A stretch of DNA of 64,000 nt from Crystallibacter degradans (GTDB lineage Bacteria > Actinomycetota > Actinomycetes > Actinomycetales > Micrococcaceae). A program made the translations under genes and the position numbers. Positions 43,459 through 52,495 of this stretch are shown piece by piece. Below the pieces are notes generated by a model. It was not told the origin of the DNA, ran no database searches, and saw only the letters and a list, made by a program, of their open reading frames with translations. How positions within the stretch are numbered: position 1 is the first letter of the stretch; each line of letters begins with the position of its first letter. The DNA lies in NCBI RefSeq assembly GCF_012952295.1, contig NZ_JABBCH010000012.1, positions 62,001-126,000 of the forward strand, in the 5' to 3' direction.

Positions 43459-44955
43459 ATGCTCACGATCACCCAACGTGCCGGCCGCAAAGAATGGACC
43501 GCCCTGGCAGCGCTCATGCTGCCGGTGCTGCTGGTCGCCGTCGATAATACGGTGCTGAGCTTTGCCCTGCCTGCCATCTCGCTGGAGTTCAACACCAGCG
43601 GGACCACCCTGCTCTGGATCATCGACATCTATCCTCTGGTGCTCGCCGGTCTGCTGGTTGCCATGGGAAGCCTGGGCGACCGGTTCGGCCGCCGGCGCAT
43701 GCTCATCACGGGCGCTGTGGGCTTTGCCGCCTTCTCGGCACTGGCGGCCTTCGCGCCAAGCGCCGAGGTGCTGGTCGCCGCGCGCGCCGGCCTGGGCATC
43801 TTCGGTGCCATGCTGATGCCGGCCACGCTTTCCTTGATCCGCAACATCTTCACCGACCGCGGGCAGCGCCGTCTGGCCATCGCGGTCTGGGCCGCCGGCT
43901 TCTCCGCCGGTGCCGCGCTAGGCCCGATCCTGGGCGGACTGCTGCTGGAGCACTTCTGGTGGGGCTCTGTGTTCCTGCTGGCCGTGCTGGTGCTGATGCT
44001 GATCCTGACCCCGCTTTTCGTGCCGGAGTCCAAGGATCCGGCACCGGGCGCCGTCGATATTTGGAGCATTTTCCTTTCCATCGCCACGATGCTGCCGGTG
44101 GTCTACGCCATCAAAAACCTCGCCAACGGCGGCAGTCTCGTTGCGACTCTGGGTATCGCCACGCTCGGAGTGACCGCTGGTTGGCTGTTCACCCGGCGCC
44201 AGCTTCGCCGGCCCCAGCCGATGCTGGACGTGCGGCTTTTCACGGTCCGGCCGTTCACCGGCGCGGTGCTGGTCAACCTGCTGGCGGTGTTCTCACTGGT
44301 CGGCTTCCTATACTTCGTGTCCCAGCACCTTCAATTGGTCCTTGGGCTGAGTCCGTTGGATGCCGGACTGGTGCTGCTGCCCGGCCTGGCGATCACCATC
44401 ATTGCCGGCCTGCTGGCGGTGCCGCTGGTGCGCCGGGTCCGCCCGCATCTGGTGGTTTCCGTTGCACTGCTGCTCTCGGCCACGGCCTACTGGCTGGTGG
44501 CCGCAGCACCCGGTGCCTCGGCCGGAAACCTCATGCTGGCCTTCGCCGTACTCGGCGCGGGAGTTGGCGCCTCGGAGACGCTCTCCAACGACCTGATCCT
44601 CTCCAGTGTCCCGGCGGCCAAGGCCGGCGCGGCGTCGGCGGTTTCCGAAACGGCCTACGAGGTGGGCTCGGTCTTCGGCACTGCGGTGCTCGGCAGCATC
44701 CTGGTGGCGGCCTACCGACAGAACATCAACCTGCCCGCGAACCTCACGGCGTCGCAACAGGCAATCGCGAGCGAAACATTGGGCGGCGCCATCAACACCG
44801 CCGCCGAGCTTCCTGGCGGAACCGCGGACTCACTCCTAGAGTCGGCCTTCCACGCCTTCGACAGCGGTGTCACGGTCACGGCCGGAATAGCCTCCGTGCT
44901 GATGGTTGCCGCGGCCTGGCTGGCCTTCCGCACCTTGCGCGACGCCCAGCCCTGA
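43459..44955 (+). CDS. MFS drug-efflux transporter (DHA2, 14 TM, QacA/EmrB type)
   Basis: A 498-residue membrane protein with about 14 membrane segments. The DHA2 marks are present: VAVDNTVLSFALPAIS near the N-terminus (motif with Asp in TM1), GSLGDRFGRRRMLITG (motif A), AGFSAGAALGPILGGLLLEH (motif C) and a late SETAYEVGSVFGTAVLGSI. Such pumps export cationic or hydrophobic drugs with proton exchange. GGAGG lies five to eight bases before ATG 43459. The divergent TetR gene and its palindrome suggest induction by a substrate. Confidence 0.88.
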   Translation: MLTITQRAGRKEWTALAALMLPVLLVAVDNTVLSFALPAISLEFNTSGTTLLWIIDIYPLVLAGLLVAMGSLGDRFGRRRMLITGAVGFAAFSALAAFAPSAEVLVAARAGLGIFGAMLMPATLSLIRNIFTDRGQRRLAIAVWAAGFSAGAALGPILGGLLLEHFWWGSVFLLAVLVLMLILTPLFVPESKDPAPGAVDIWSIFLSIATMLPVVYAIKNLANGGSLVATLGIATLGVTAGWLFTRRQLRRPQPMLDVRLFTVRPFTGAVLVNLLAVFSLVGFLYFVSQHLQLVLGLSPLDAGLVLLPGLAITIIAGLLAVPLVRRVRPHLVVSVALLLSATAYWLVAAAPGASAGNLMLAFAVLGAGVGASETLSNDLILSSVPAAKAGAASAVSETAYEVGSVFGTAVLGSILVAAYRQNINLPANLTASQQAIASETLGGAINTAAELPGGTADSLLESAFHAFDSGVTVTAGIASVLMVAAAWLAFRTLRDAQP

Positions 44956-45003
44956 GTCCTGAGCCCTGGGTCCGGGCCCTTCCGGTCCTGAGCAGCATTC
45001 CCT

Positions 45004-45057
45004 CGCGAGAACGTCCTTTACCTGCCCGGCATCCGGGGCGTAAGGGACGTTCTCGCG
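45004..45057. terminator. Long hairpin (18-bp stem) after the MFS gene
   Basis: CGCGAGAACGTCC-TTTAC (45004-45021) pairs with GTAAG-GGACGTTCTCGCG (45040-45057), with one G-T pair; an inner GCCCGG/CCGGGGC can extend it. A third copy, GGAACGTTCTCGCC, follows at 45063-45076. It lies 48 bases after the MFS stop and may end that transcript. Confidence 0.5.
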
Positions 45058-45155
45058 TTCAAGGAACGTTCTCGCCTGTAACGAGGCCCGGCAGCGAGGC
45101 ATCGCATTGAGGCATCCGGCGTAATCGGCGGTGATGAGGCGTTGACCACACACCC

Positions 45156-45184
45156 TTGATTCATACCCCCACGGGGTATATCTT
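45156..45184 (+). promoter_or_regulatory. csoR promoter with CsoR operator
   Basis: TTGATT (45156-45161) and TATCTT (45179-45184) are 17 bp apart as -35/-10. Between and partly over the -10 lies ATACCCC-cac-GGGGTAT (45163-45179), the GC-flanked TACCCC/GGGGTA palindrome known for CsoR. Bound repressor would block polymerase; copper release would open the csoR-copZ-copA region. Confidence 0.75.
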
Positions 45185-45213
45185 GGATGTAGAAGTTTAC
45201 CGGAAGGAACGCC

Positions 45214-45576
45214 ATGAGCCAGACAGATCTTCCCGCGGCCGAGCCGTCGGTCCTTGAGGATCCCGCAGCCGACGAGCACATTGGACACGCTTACACCACA
45301 GACAAAGCGGCCTACCTGCGTCGACTCAAGCGCATCGAAGGCCAGGTCCGAGGCATCGCCCGCATGGTGGACGAGGACAAGTACTGCATCGACATCCTCA
45401 CCCAGGTGTCCGCAGTCAACAAAGCCCTGCACGCCGTCAGCATCGGGCTGCTCGAGGACCACATCGAGCACTGCGTGGTCGGTGCCGCGAAGGATTCCGA
45501 AGCCGCCGGGGACCCGAGGATCGTGCAGGACAAGGTCAAGGAAGCCTCGGACGCCATCGGCCGGCTGCTTCGCTAG
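45214..45576 (+). CDS. csoR: Copper-sensing repressor CsoR
   Basis: A 120-residue all-helical repressor that binds Cu(I) and then releases DNA. The ligands C58 (DKYCIDIL), H83 (EDHIEHC) and C87 are separated by 25 and 4 residues, the same spacing as in Mycobacterium tuberculosis CsoR, and RLKRIEGQVRGIARMV is the DNA-binding first helix. The N-terminal 30 residues and the C-terminal 30 are variable tails. A copper operator overlaps its promoter. copZ follows after 32 bases and copA further on, so this is the regulatory head of a copper operon. Confidence 0.92.
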   Translation: MSQTDLPAAEPSVLEDPAADEHIGHAYTTDKAAYLRRLKRIEGQVRGIARMVDEDKYCIDILTQVSAVNKALHAVSIGLLEDHIEHCVVGAAKDSEAAGDPRIVQDKVKEASDAIGRLLR

Positions 45577-45608
45577 ACCATCCAGATTCAACCCCAGCAG
45601 GAGGAACT

Positions 45609-45836
45609 ATGAGCACCATCACCAAGGTCAGCATTGACGGCATGACCTGCGGCCACTGCATCGACGCAGTCACCGAAGAACTCAAGGCCATCAACGGCGT
45701 GCAGGACGTCGCCATCGAGCTGAATAAGGGCGGCATTTCCACCGCCACCGTCAACTCCACCGGCGACCTGGATCCGGAACAGATCGGCGAGGCTGTAGCC
45801 GAAGCGGGTTACCTGGTCGTCTCAGCAGACGCGTAA
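45609..45836 (+). CDS. copZ: Copper chaperone CopZ
   Basis: A 75-residue single heavy-metal-associated domain, ferredoxin-like fold. The Cu(I) site is MTCGHC in ISIDGMTCGHC-type context at residues 11-16, and the remaining strands are standard (INGVQDVAIEL, GYLVVSADA). It carries Cu(I) in the cytoplasm and hands it to the P-type ATPase encoded downstream or to CsoR. GGAGG lies about six bases before the ATG. It is cotranscribed with csoR and copA by position. Confidence 0.92.
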   Translation: MSTITKVSIDGMTCGHCIDAVTEELKAINGVQDVAIELNKGGISTATVNSTGDLDPEQIGEAVAEAGYLVVSADA

Positions 45837-45905
45837 GAGTACGACGGCGGGCCCAGCGTCATGCGAAGGGCACGCCTCTGAGTATCGAAGGGGAATAAGG
45901 CAATC

Positions 45906-48380
45906 ATGGCCCAGAACACGGGTGCCCGGATCAATAGCAGCAACCAGGCCGGCCCTGCCGGAATCAGCGGTACGGAAGTGGCTCCCACCCGACTGGTCGA
46001 GCTGGAGATCGAAGGCATGACGTGCGCGTCCTGCGTCAACCGCGTGGAGCGCAAACTGGGCAAGCTCGAAGGTGTCCAAGCCAGCGTCAACCTCCCCCTC
46101 GAATCGGCGCAGGTCACCGTGCCCGAGAACGTGTCGGACCAGCAACTGCTCGACACGGTCAAAGCCACCGGGTACCGCGCCCGCATCAAGGCGTCGCCCC
46201 ACCATGCCCCGCACCGAGAGGCAGCGGTTCCGCCGTCGATCCTGCGCTCAAACAATGGCTCAGCTCGTTCCTCGCGCCATAACTGGCGCTGGCCGGATTC
46301 GACGGCCTCCACCGCCTTGCATGACGAGCACGCCGGGCACGAAGACCACATGGCGCACGGCGGTACGGCCGCCCAGCTAAAGCCCCGGCTGTGGGCTGCC
46401 GCCATTCTGACCGCCCCGATCTTCGCCATCTCGATGATCCCGGGCGCGCAGTTCCCGCACTGGGGGTGGCTTGTCTTCGTGCTGTCCATCCCTGTGGTGT
46501 TCTGGTCGGCCTGGCCCTTCCACCGCGCAGCGGCGATCAACGCCCGGCATCTTGCCTCGACCATGGACACGCTGGTGTCGATCGGCGTCCTCACGGCGTT
46601 CTTCTTCTCCGCATGGCAACTGCTGATGGACCCGATGATGACGGAGCACGTCCACGGCAGCATGGCCGACCACGCGCTCTACTTCGAGACCGCGGCCGTC
46701 GTCACAACCTTCCTGCTGCTGGGCCGCTACCTCGAAGCCAACGCCAAGCAGAAGGCAGGCAACGCGCTCAAGTCCCTGCTGGATCTCGGGGCCAAGGAAG
46801 CCACGGTACTGCGCGACGGCGCCGAGGCGAAGGTATCGGCGGAACAACTGGTTCCCGGCGACCTCATAGTGGTCCGCCCCGGCGAGAAGATCGCCACCGA
46901 CGGCTACGTGGTCGAGGGACATTCCGCCGTCGACACGTCGCTGATCACGGGCGAATCCGTCCCGGTGGAAGTGGACGTGGATGACACGGTCACCGGCGCC
47001 ACCATCAACACTTCCGGCCGCCTGCTGGTCCGGGCGACCCGCGTCGGCTCCGACACGACCCTGGCGCAGATGGGCCGGCTGGTCAGCCAGGCACAGGCAG
47101 GCAAAGCGCCCATCGCGCGGCTGGCAGACCGCATCAGTTCGGTCTTCGTCCCCATCGTGCTGGCCATCGCCGTCGTTACTTTCATCCTCTGGCTGGTCCT
47201 CACCGGCGACCTGGAGTCCGCCTTCACCGCCGCGGTGACGGTCCTGGTCATTGCCTGCCCCTGCGCCTTGGGGCTGGCCACGCCGACCGCGCTGCTCACC
47301 GGCACGGGCCGGGGCGCGCAGCTGGGCATCCTGATCAAGGGGCCGCAGATCCTCGAGGACACCCGGCACGTGGACACCATTCTGCTGGACAAAACGGGCA
47401 CGGTGACCACCGGCAAGCAGGCTGTTTCCGGCGTCGTCGCCCCTGGCTCTTACACCGAAGACGAGGTGCTGGCGCTGGCCGGCGCGGTCGAATCCGGCTC
47501 CGAACATCCGATCGCCCACGCGATCGTCGACGCTGCCAAGGAACGCCTCGCCTCGGCCGCTACCCGCACCGGCGGGACAGCCACGGGCCTGTCAGCCCAA
47601 GCCGGTTTGCTGCCCCTGACGGATTTCCACAGTGCGGCCGGCGGCGGTGTGCGCGGCCTCGTGACAAATAACGACGGCGGACGGCTTACCGTGGTGGCGG
47701 GCCGGACCGGCTGGCTGGAAGAGAACGGCATCAACCTGACGCCGCATGACCGTGCTGTCCTGCTGGAACAGCAGGAGTCCGGCGCGACCGCCATCTGGGT
47801 GGCCGTGGACGGCGAACTTGCCGGCATCGTCAGCCTCAAGGACACCATCAAGGACAGCTCGGCCGCGGCGATTGCCCGCCTCAAGGAACTGGGCCTCCGC
47901 CCGATCCTGCTGACCGGAGACAACGGCGCGGTCGCCGCCCAGGTTGCGGCCGCCGTCGGAATTGCCGCCGAAGACGTCTTCGCCGATGTCCTCCCCGAGG
48001 GCAAGGTCGCGGCCGTGCAGAAGCTGCAGGACGCCGGCAAGACCGTGGCGATGGTCGGGGACGGTGTGAATGATGCGGCCGCTTTGGCCCAGGCCGACCT
48101 CGGTATCGCCATGGGCGCCGGCACGGATGTTGCGATCGAGGCCGCGGACATCACGGTGATGGGCAGCGATCTGGGCCAGGTGGTGCAGTCCATCGAGCTG
48201 AGCCGCAAGACGTTGAGCACCATCAAGAGCAACTTGTTCTGGGCCTTTGCGTACAACACCCTGGGCATCCCGGTGGCGGCGTTCGGGCTGCTGAACCCGA
48301 TGATCGCCGGCGCCGCCATGGCGGCGAGCTCGGTCCTGGTGGTGGCGAACTCCCTGCGGCTGCGGGCCTTCGCCCGATAG
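45906..48380 (+). CDS. copA: Copper-exporting P1B-type ATPase CopA
   Basis: An 824-residue pump that exports Cu(I) using ATP. It has one N-terminal HMA domain with C40-A-S-C43, eight predicted membrane segments, TGES of the actuator, the transmembrane C451-P-C453 site, the phosphorylated Asp495 in DKTGT, the nucleotide-binding SEHP, and GDGVNDAAAL. A His-rich strip HDEHAGHEDHMAHGG precedes the first membrane segment. Residues about 100-138 (46205-46320) read poorly in this frame, with weak third-base GC, and may hide two compensating frameshifts or a divergent linker. It closes the csoR-copZ-copA group. Confidence 0.92.
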   Translation: MAQNTGARINSSNQAGPAGISGTEVAPTRLVELEIEGMTCASCVNRVERKLGKLEGVQASVNLPLESAQVTVPENVSDQQLLDTVKATGYRARIKASPHHAPHREAAVPPSILRSNNGSARSSRHNWRWPDSTASTALHDEHAGHEDHMAHGGTAAQLKPRLWAAAILTAPIFAISMIPGAQFPHWGWLVFVLSIPVVFWSAWPFHRAAAINARHLASTMDTLVSIGVLTAFFFSAWQLLMDPMMTEHVHGSMADHALYFETAAVVTTFLLLGRYLEANAKQKAGNALKSLLDLGAKEATVLRDGAEAKVSAEQLVPGDLIVVRPGEKIATDGYVVEGHSAVDTSLITGESVPVEVDVDDTVTGATINTSGRLLVRATRVGSDTTLAQMGRLVSQAQAGKAPIARLADRISSVFVPIVLAIAVVTFILWLVLTGDLESAFTAAVTVLVIACPCALGLATPTALLTGTGRGAQLGILIKGPQILEDTRHVDTILLDKTGTVTTGKQAVSGVVAPGSYTEDEVLALAGAVESGSEHPIAHAIVDAAKERLASAATRTGGTATGLSAQAGLLPLTDFHSAAGGGVRGLVTNNDGGRLTVVAGRTGWLEENGINLTPHDRAVLLEQQESGATAIWVAVDGELAGIVSLKDTIKDSSAAAIARLKELGLRPILLTGDNGAVAAQVAAAVGIAAEDVFADVLPEGKVAAVQKLQDAGKTVAMVGDGVNDAAALAQADLGIAMGAGTDVAIEAADITVMGSDLGQVVQSIELSRKTLSTIKSNLFWAFAYNTLGIPVAAFGLLNPMIAGAAMAASSVLVVANSLRLRAFAR

Positions 48381-48386
48381 GAGGCG

Positions 48387-48827
48387 CTACCCGCGGACCA
48401 GTTCCCGGCGCACGGTTTCGGGATCGGGGTTGGTGACAACTTCGTCGCGCAGGATGACCGTGGGGACGGTTTCGTTGCCGTCGTTATGCTCGCGGACAAA
48501 CGCGGCGGCCTCGGCATCACGCCAGATATTGACCCACTGCGCCTTGCGCCGCGTCCGTCCCAGCGAGCCCATCATCCGCACGCAGTAGACACAGCCCGGA
48601 CGCCAGAAGATCACCACCCCGGACTCCTCCTCCTGGCGCTGCCGCAGCACTGACCACGGTTTTTGCCGGCCGCCAAAAACCGGGCTCACGAACCAGGCTA
48701 CGGCCAGCAGGATAACGGCGACGACGACCGCCTGCACCCATTCGCCGTGGCTGCCATACACAGCCAGCATGATGCCGGCGACGGCAATCAGGACGACTGC
48801 GTTGGACCATCGCAGGAGCGTCTTCAC
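48387..48827 (-). CDS. Membrane-anchored glutaredoxin/mycoredoxin-like protein
   Basis: A 146-residue protein fusing two N-terminal membrane segments (about residues 8-24 and 30-47) to a glutaredoxin domain. The redox motif is C79-V-Y-C82 in VIFWRPGCVYCVRMM, followed by a cis-Pro in ETVPTVIL, as in actinobacterial mycoredoxins. It likely reduces mycothiol-mixed disulphides or thiols at the membrane face. It lies convergent with copA, six bases away, and its stress role would fit metal exposure, but this is by position only. Confidence 0.75.
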   Translation of the reverse strand: MKTLLRWSNAVVLIAVAGIMLAVYGSHGEWVQAVVVAVILLAVAWFVSPVFGGRQKPWSVLRQRQEEESGVVIFWRPGCVYCVRMMGSLGRTRRKAQWVNIWRDAEAAAFVREHNDGNETVPTVILRDEVVTNPDPETVRRELVRG

Positions 48828-48830
48828 CGG

Positions 48831-49106
48831 CTACCCGGCGGCGCCATAGCGGACGGCCGCGCGGACCTTCGCCTTGGCTGCTTCTTCATCACGGTTCTTC
48901 GGCGGTGCTGTGGTCACGAGCGAATCAAGCAGATGCGCCGTGATGTGCGCGATTTCGTGCACCGCCTCGTTGAAGGCCTCTTCATTGGCCTTTGAGGGTT
49001 TGTTGGTGCCGCTGACTTTACGGACGTACTGCAGTGCGGCGGCCTCGACCTCGGCGCTCGTGGCGGACGGCTCGAAATTGTAGAGCCGGCGGATGTTGCG
49101 GCACAT
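48831..49106 (-). CDS. DUF2277 family protein
   Basis: A 91-residue protein. The N-terminus MCRNIRRLYNFEPSATSAEVEAAALQYVRKVSG and the later P-K-N-R-D-E-E-A-A-K-A-K are characteristic of DUF2277, a small, mostly helical actinobacterial family of unknown function; the Cys at residue 2 is conserved. AAGGAG lies six bases before ATG 49106, while the open frame upstream shows no similarity. It is followed by the glutaredoxin-like gene, three bases apart, so the two are probably one transcript. Confidence 0.8.
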   Translation of the reverse strand: MCRNIRRLYNFEPSATSAEVEAAALQYVRKVSGTNKPSKANEEAFNEAVHEIAHITAHLLDSLVTTAPPKNRDEEAAKAKVRAAVRYGAAG

Positions 49107-49240
49107 AGGAAGCTCCTTCGGTTCTGGTATGCCTCTTTCCAGTGTGCGCCAGAAGGCCGGTGGGATGTAAGAGGAAAGGCTCCCGCCGCCGTCGTAATCG
49201 GCAGCAGGAGCCCATCCCGCATCAGACTTTCCAGGAGAAA

Positions 49241-50596
49241 CTAGCGGCTGTTGGTCAGCTCCCGCTCGGTTGCACCGCTCTGGGTGGCGGCGGGCTCGCC
49301 GAGGATCGGCTTGCCGAGCATGGAAATCACCACGGCGCCGAGCAGCATCGGAATGATGAACAGGAAGTACAAGTCGGTCGGCTGCCAACCGCCGTCCATC
49401 AGCGCACCGGCGATCATCGGGGAAGCGATAGCGCCGACGCGGCCCATGCCGATGACCAGGCCCAAGGCCGTGCCGCGCACCTCGGAGGTGTAATAGGTGG
49501 GGCTGATGGCGAGCATGCCGGCGATCGGGGCGTTGGAGCCGAAACCGACCAGGGCGGCCGCCAGCAGGGCGCCGGCGAGCGAGCCGGTGGACAGCGAGAA
49601 GGCGCCGAAGGTGAGGCCGCCGATGACGAAGAAAACGGCCAGGACCTTGCGCATCGGGAACCTGGACCCGAAGAATCCGAGGACGACGGCGCCAACGATG
49701 GCTCCCGTGCTGAAGAGGACGCCGGCAGTGATGCCGTCCTGCTCGCTGAAACCACTGGCCGTCACCAGCTTGGGGGTCCAGGAGTTGGCGAAGTAGAAGC
49801 TGGCCATCAGGATGAAGTACGCCAGCGAGATGAGGATAGTGCGGCGGGCATTGACGCCGGTGAGAACGTCGGCGAAACGGGACTTCTTTTTCGCCGGTGC
49901 CGGGGCCGGTGCGGGCAGTTCCATGACCGCGGGCTGTTCGATCCGGGCCAGGACCTTATTGACGCGCTCCAGCGCATTGGCCGGCCGTCGGACCAGCAGA
50001 TAGTCGACGGATTCCGGCACAGAGCGGAGAATCAGCGGAATCATGATGACGGTAATAATCGCACCGAACAGGAAGGCCGCGCGCCAGCCGAACTGCAGGA
50101 TCAGCGCGCCGGTGGCCATGCCACCGAGGACACCGCCGATCGGCTGGCCTATGCTCACGATCGCCAGCGAGGTGGAGCGCCGCTTGGCGTTGGTGAACTC
50201 GGATGCGAGGACGTTGGCGGTGGCCTGCAGCGTGCCTACGGCCAGGCCGGTAATGAAGCGCAGCACCACCAGAAGTTCGTAGCTGGGCACGAAGGCCGAG
50301 GCGAGCATGCCCAAGGCGACAACCAGGGCGCCGAGGGCCAGCGTCTTCTGGCGGCCGATGATATCCGCGATGGTGGAGACGAAGATCGAGCCGATCGCCA
50401 TGCCGACCAGGGCCGAGCTGAGCAGGATACCGAGTTGCGAAGCGCTCAGACCCCAGTATTCACTGACTGCGTTGGCGCTGAACGCCATGACGAGGACGTC
50501 GAAGCCGTCAATCATGTACAGCGCGGTGCAGATGGCGATGACGCCGACCTGGGTGCGCTTCATGGGGGCCGCTTCGATGCGCGACTTGATATCCAT
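49241..50596 (-). CDS. MFS transporter, aromatic acid:H+ symporter type
   Basis: A 451-residue importer with 12 predicted membrane segments. It has the AAHS marks: DGFDVLVMAFSANAVSEYW in TM1 with the acidic D-G-F-D, motif A variant STIADIIGRQKTLALG, ANVLASEFTNAKRRSTSLA and a central cytoplasmic loop rich in Ala-Pro (PAPAPAPAKKKSR). AAHS proteins bring in 4-hydroxybenzoate, protocatechuate and like acids. No ring-cleavage genes are in the window, so the substrate is unknown. It stands alone. Confidence 0.85.
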   Translation of the reverse strand: MDIKSRIEAAPMKRTQVGVIAICTALYMIDGFDVLVMAFSANAVSEYWGLSASQLGILLSSALVGMAIGSIFVSTIADIIGRQKTLALGALVVALGMLASAFVPSYELLVVLRFITGLAVGTLQATANVLASEFTNAKRRSTSLAIVSIGQPIGGVLGGMATGALILQFGWRAAFLFGAIITVIMIPLILRSVPESVDYLLVRRPANALERVNKVLARIEQPAVMELPAPAPAPAKKKSRFADVLTGVNARRTILISLAYFILMASFYFANSWTPKLVTASGFSEQDGITAGVLFSTGAIVGAVVLGFFGSRFPMRKVLAVFFVIGGLTFGAFSLSTGSLAGALLAAALVGFGSNAPIAGMLAISPTYYTSEVRGTALGLVIGMGRVGAIASPMIAGALMDGGWQPTDLYFLFIIPMLLGAVVISMLGKPILGEPAATQSGATERELTNSR

Positions 50597-50761
50597 TACC
50601 GGGCCTTACTGTTGCTGACTTGGTCGTGAGCCCGACGGGAGAACGTTGGGCAAACGGTGTGGTGTTCGTGATGTGAACAGGTGTTCAAAATCACCACAGT
50701 CATTAACTATATGAGCTCCGCTACCCCACTATGTGCCGCAAGCCATAGCTTGAGACGCAAC

Positions 50762-51742
50762 TCACAGCGTCTGCGCGCGCACCCTCAGCCGCGGTCCCCG
50801 CAGTTCATCCAGCCGGACCAGCACCACACCCAGCACGATCAGCGCACCACCGAGCAGCTGGATGGTCGCGGGCAGTTCGCCGAGCAGCAGCCATGCCCAC
50901 AGCACGGCAAAGAGCACCTCGGTCAGGGAGACGAAAGATGCCACCTTGGTGCCGAGCGCCCGTGCGGCCATGATGCCCGTGATATAGGAGATCACGGTGG
51001 ACAGCAGTATCAGTGCCGCCAGCGGCACCCACCAACTCGTCCGCCAGCCGGCAAGGCTGACATCTGCGGTGCTGACGGCCATGGGCAGAATCCGGGCCGC
51101 GCCCAGCACCACCATGGAGGCCCCGCCCACCAGCAGTCCGCCCGCCGCCAGAACCAGCGGCGGCAGGGAGTCGTTATGCCGGGCGGTGATGAAGAAGTAG
51201 ATGACCAGGCACACGGCGGCCGCCAGGCCCCAGAGGATACCGCCGAGATCCAGGCGCACCTCACCGAAAACATCCAGCACCAGCACCAGTCCTGCCACAG
51301 CCAGGACGGTGCCGGCCATCGTGGCGGCGCGGGGCCTGCGGCGGCTGGTCAGCCACAGCCAGAGCACTATCAGCACGGGCGCAAGGAACTCGAGCAGCAG
51401 CGCGACGCCAACGGAGAGAGTCGATACCGCGTTGAAATAGGCGAGCTGGCAGCCGGCCACGCCGATGAGCCCGAACAGCACGATGGTCTTCCAGTTCTGC
51501 CGGACCTGGCCCCAGCGGCCGTGCAGCACAATCAGCGCCGGGATTGTGAGCACCAGTGCGGCTCCGAGCATCCGGACCGCGACGGCGGCGCCGGGCGTCC
51601 AGCCCGCTTCCAGCAGTGATTTCGCAAACGACCCAGACAATCCGAACACCGCCGACGAGAACAACGCGATGCCCACACCGGAAACGGCTGAGGATCTCAT
51701 GACGCCGCTTGCAGGCTTGACTGACACAGTACTGCCGCCCAT
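50762..51742 (-). CDS. EamA/DMT family transporter
   Basis: A 326-residue membrane protein with ten membrane segments in two EamA halves (residues about 20-150 and 165-315). The second half starts GILWGLAAAVCLVIYFFI and has LTEVLFAVLWAWLLLGELP, the usual end-of-repeat motif; the first half has TLSVGVALLLEFLAPVL. These carriers export amino acids, sugars or drugs, with substrate not readable. It is divergent from a CGNR zinc-finger protein with 123 bases between starts, which may regulate it. Confidence 0.82.
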   Translation of the reverse strand: MGGSTVSVKPASGVMRSSAVSGVGIALFSSAVFGLSGSFAKSLLEAGWTPGAAVAVRMLGAALVLTIPALIVLHGRWGQVRQNWKTIVLFGLIGVAGCQLAYFNAVSTLSVGVALLLEFLAPVLIVLWLWLTSRRRPRAATMAGTVLAVAGLVLVLDVFGEVRLDLGGILWGLAAAVCLVIYFFITARHNDSLPPLVLAAGGLLVGGASMVVLGAARILPMAVSTADVSLAGWRTSWWVPLAALILLSTVISYITGIMAARALGTKVASFVSLTEVLFAVLWAWLLLGELPATIQLLGGALIVLGVVLVRLDELRGPRLRVRAQTL

Positions 51743-51865
51743 GGTGACCTCGATTGCGCTAATTGTCAGCCCTCCACCCCGGCCGGATGCGCAAAATCGG
51801 GGTATGTCAGGACCTAAAGATGGATATAGTAGTGACAGTATCGCCGAGCATATTCAGGAGTCAAG

Positions 51866-52408
51866 ATGGTGTTTGCCCATGACGCGGAAAGATCGCTGAT
51901 CGACGCCGCCAAGTTGATTAACACCGCCGAGTCCGAGGTGGACCAGCTGAACACCCTGGCGGACCTGGACGAGTTCGTGAAGGCGAACGAGTACTCCGGC
52001 TCGCGCAGCCACACGATGGGGGAACTGCGGGCGGTGCGCCACCTGCGCCCCCGGCTGCGCGCAGTCTGGACGGCGGAGGAGGACGAAGCCGTCCGCCTGG
52101 TCAACAACATCCTGCGCAACGGCCGGGCCCTGCCCCAACTGGTCAAACACGACGGCTGGGATTACCACCTGCACGCCACAACGCCGGACGCGCCGCTGGA
52201 TATACGGATGGCGGTTGACGCGGCCATGGCCTTGGTGGACGTGATCCGCGAGAAGGAACTGGACCGGCTGCAGGTCTGTGCCGCGGAAGACTGCAACGCC
52301 GTCCTGGTGGACCTATCCCGCAACCGGTCCAAGCGCTTCTGCGATACCGGCAACTGCGCCAACCGCACCCATGTGGCCGCCTACCGCGCCCGCAAGGCAA
52401 CGGCGTAA
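51866..52408 (+). CDS. CGNR zinc finger/ABATE domain regulator
   Basis: A 180-residue protein. The N-terminal ABATE domain (about 1-130) is helical and thought to bind a small ligand. The C-terminal CGNR-type zinc finger is C-x5-C (VCAAEDC) and C-x4-C-x-N-R (RFCDTGNCANR), followed by AAYRARK, as in DNA-binding members. It likely controls the divergent EamA transporter gene. The start follows AGGAG at 51853. Third-position GC is high, supporting the frame. Confidence 0.82.
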   Translation: MVFAHDAERSLIDAAKLINTAESEVDQLNTLADLDEFVKANEYSGSRSHTMGELRAVRHLRPRLRAVWTAEEDEAVRLVNNILRNGRALPQLVKHDGWDYHLHATTPDAPLDIRMAVDAAMALVDVIREKELDRLQVCAAEDCNAVLVDLSRNRSKRFCDTGNCANRTHVAAYRARKATA

Positions 52409-52495
52409 ATCCCGTCCGGATATTGCGGATCGCCAGATCATCAGTACGCTGAGGAATAGTCCGACAACAGTGTCTGATGAACTGGAGGAACCCTC

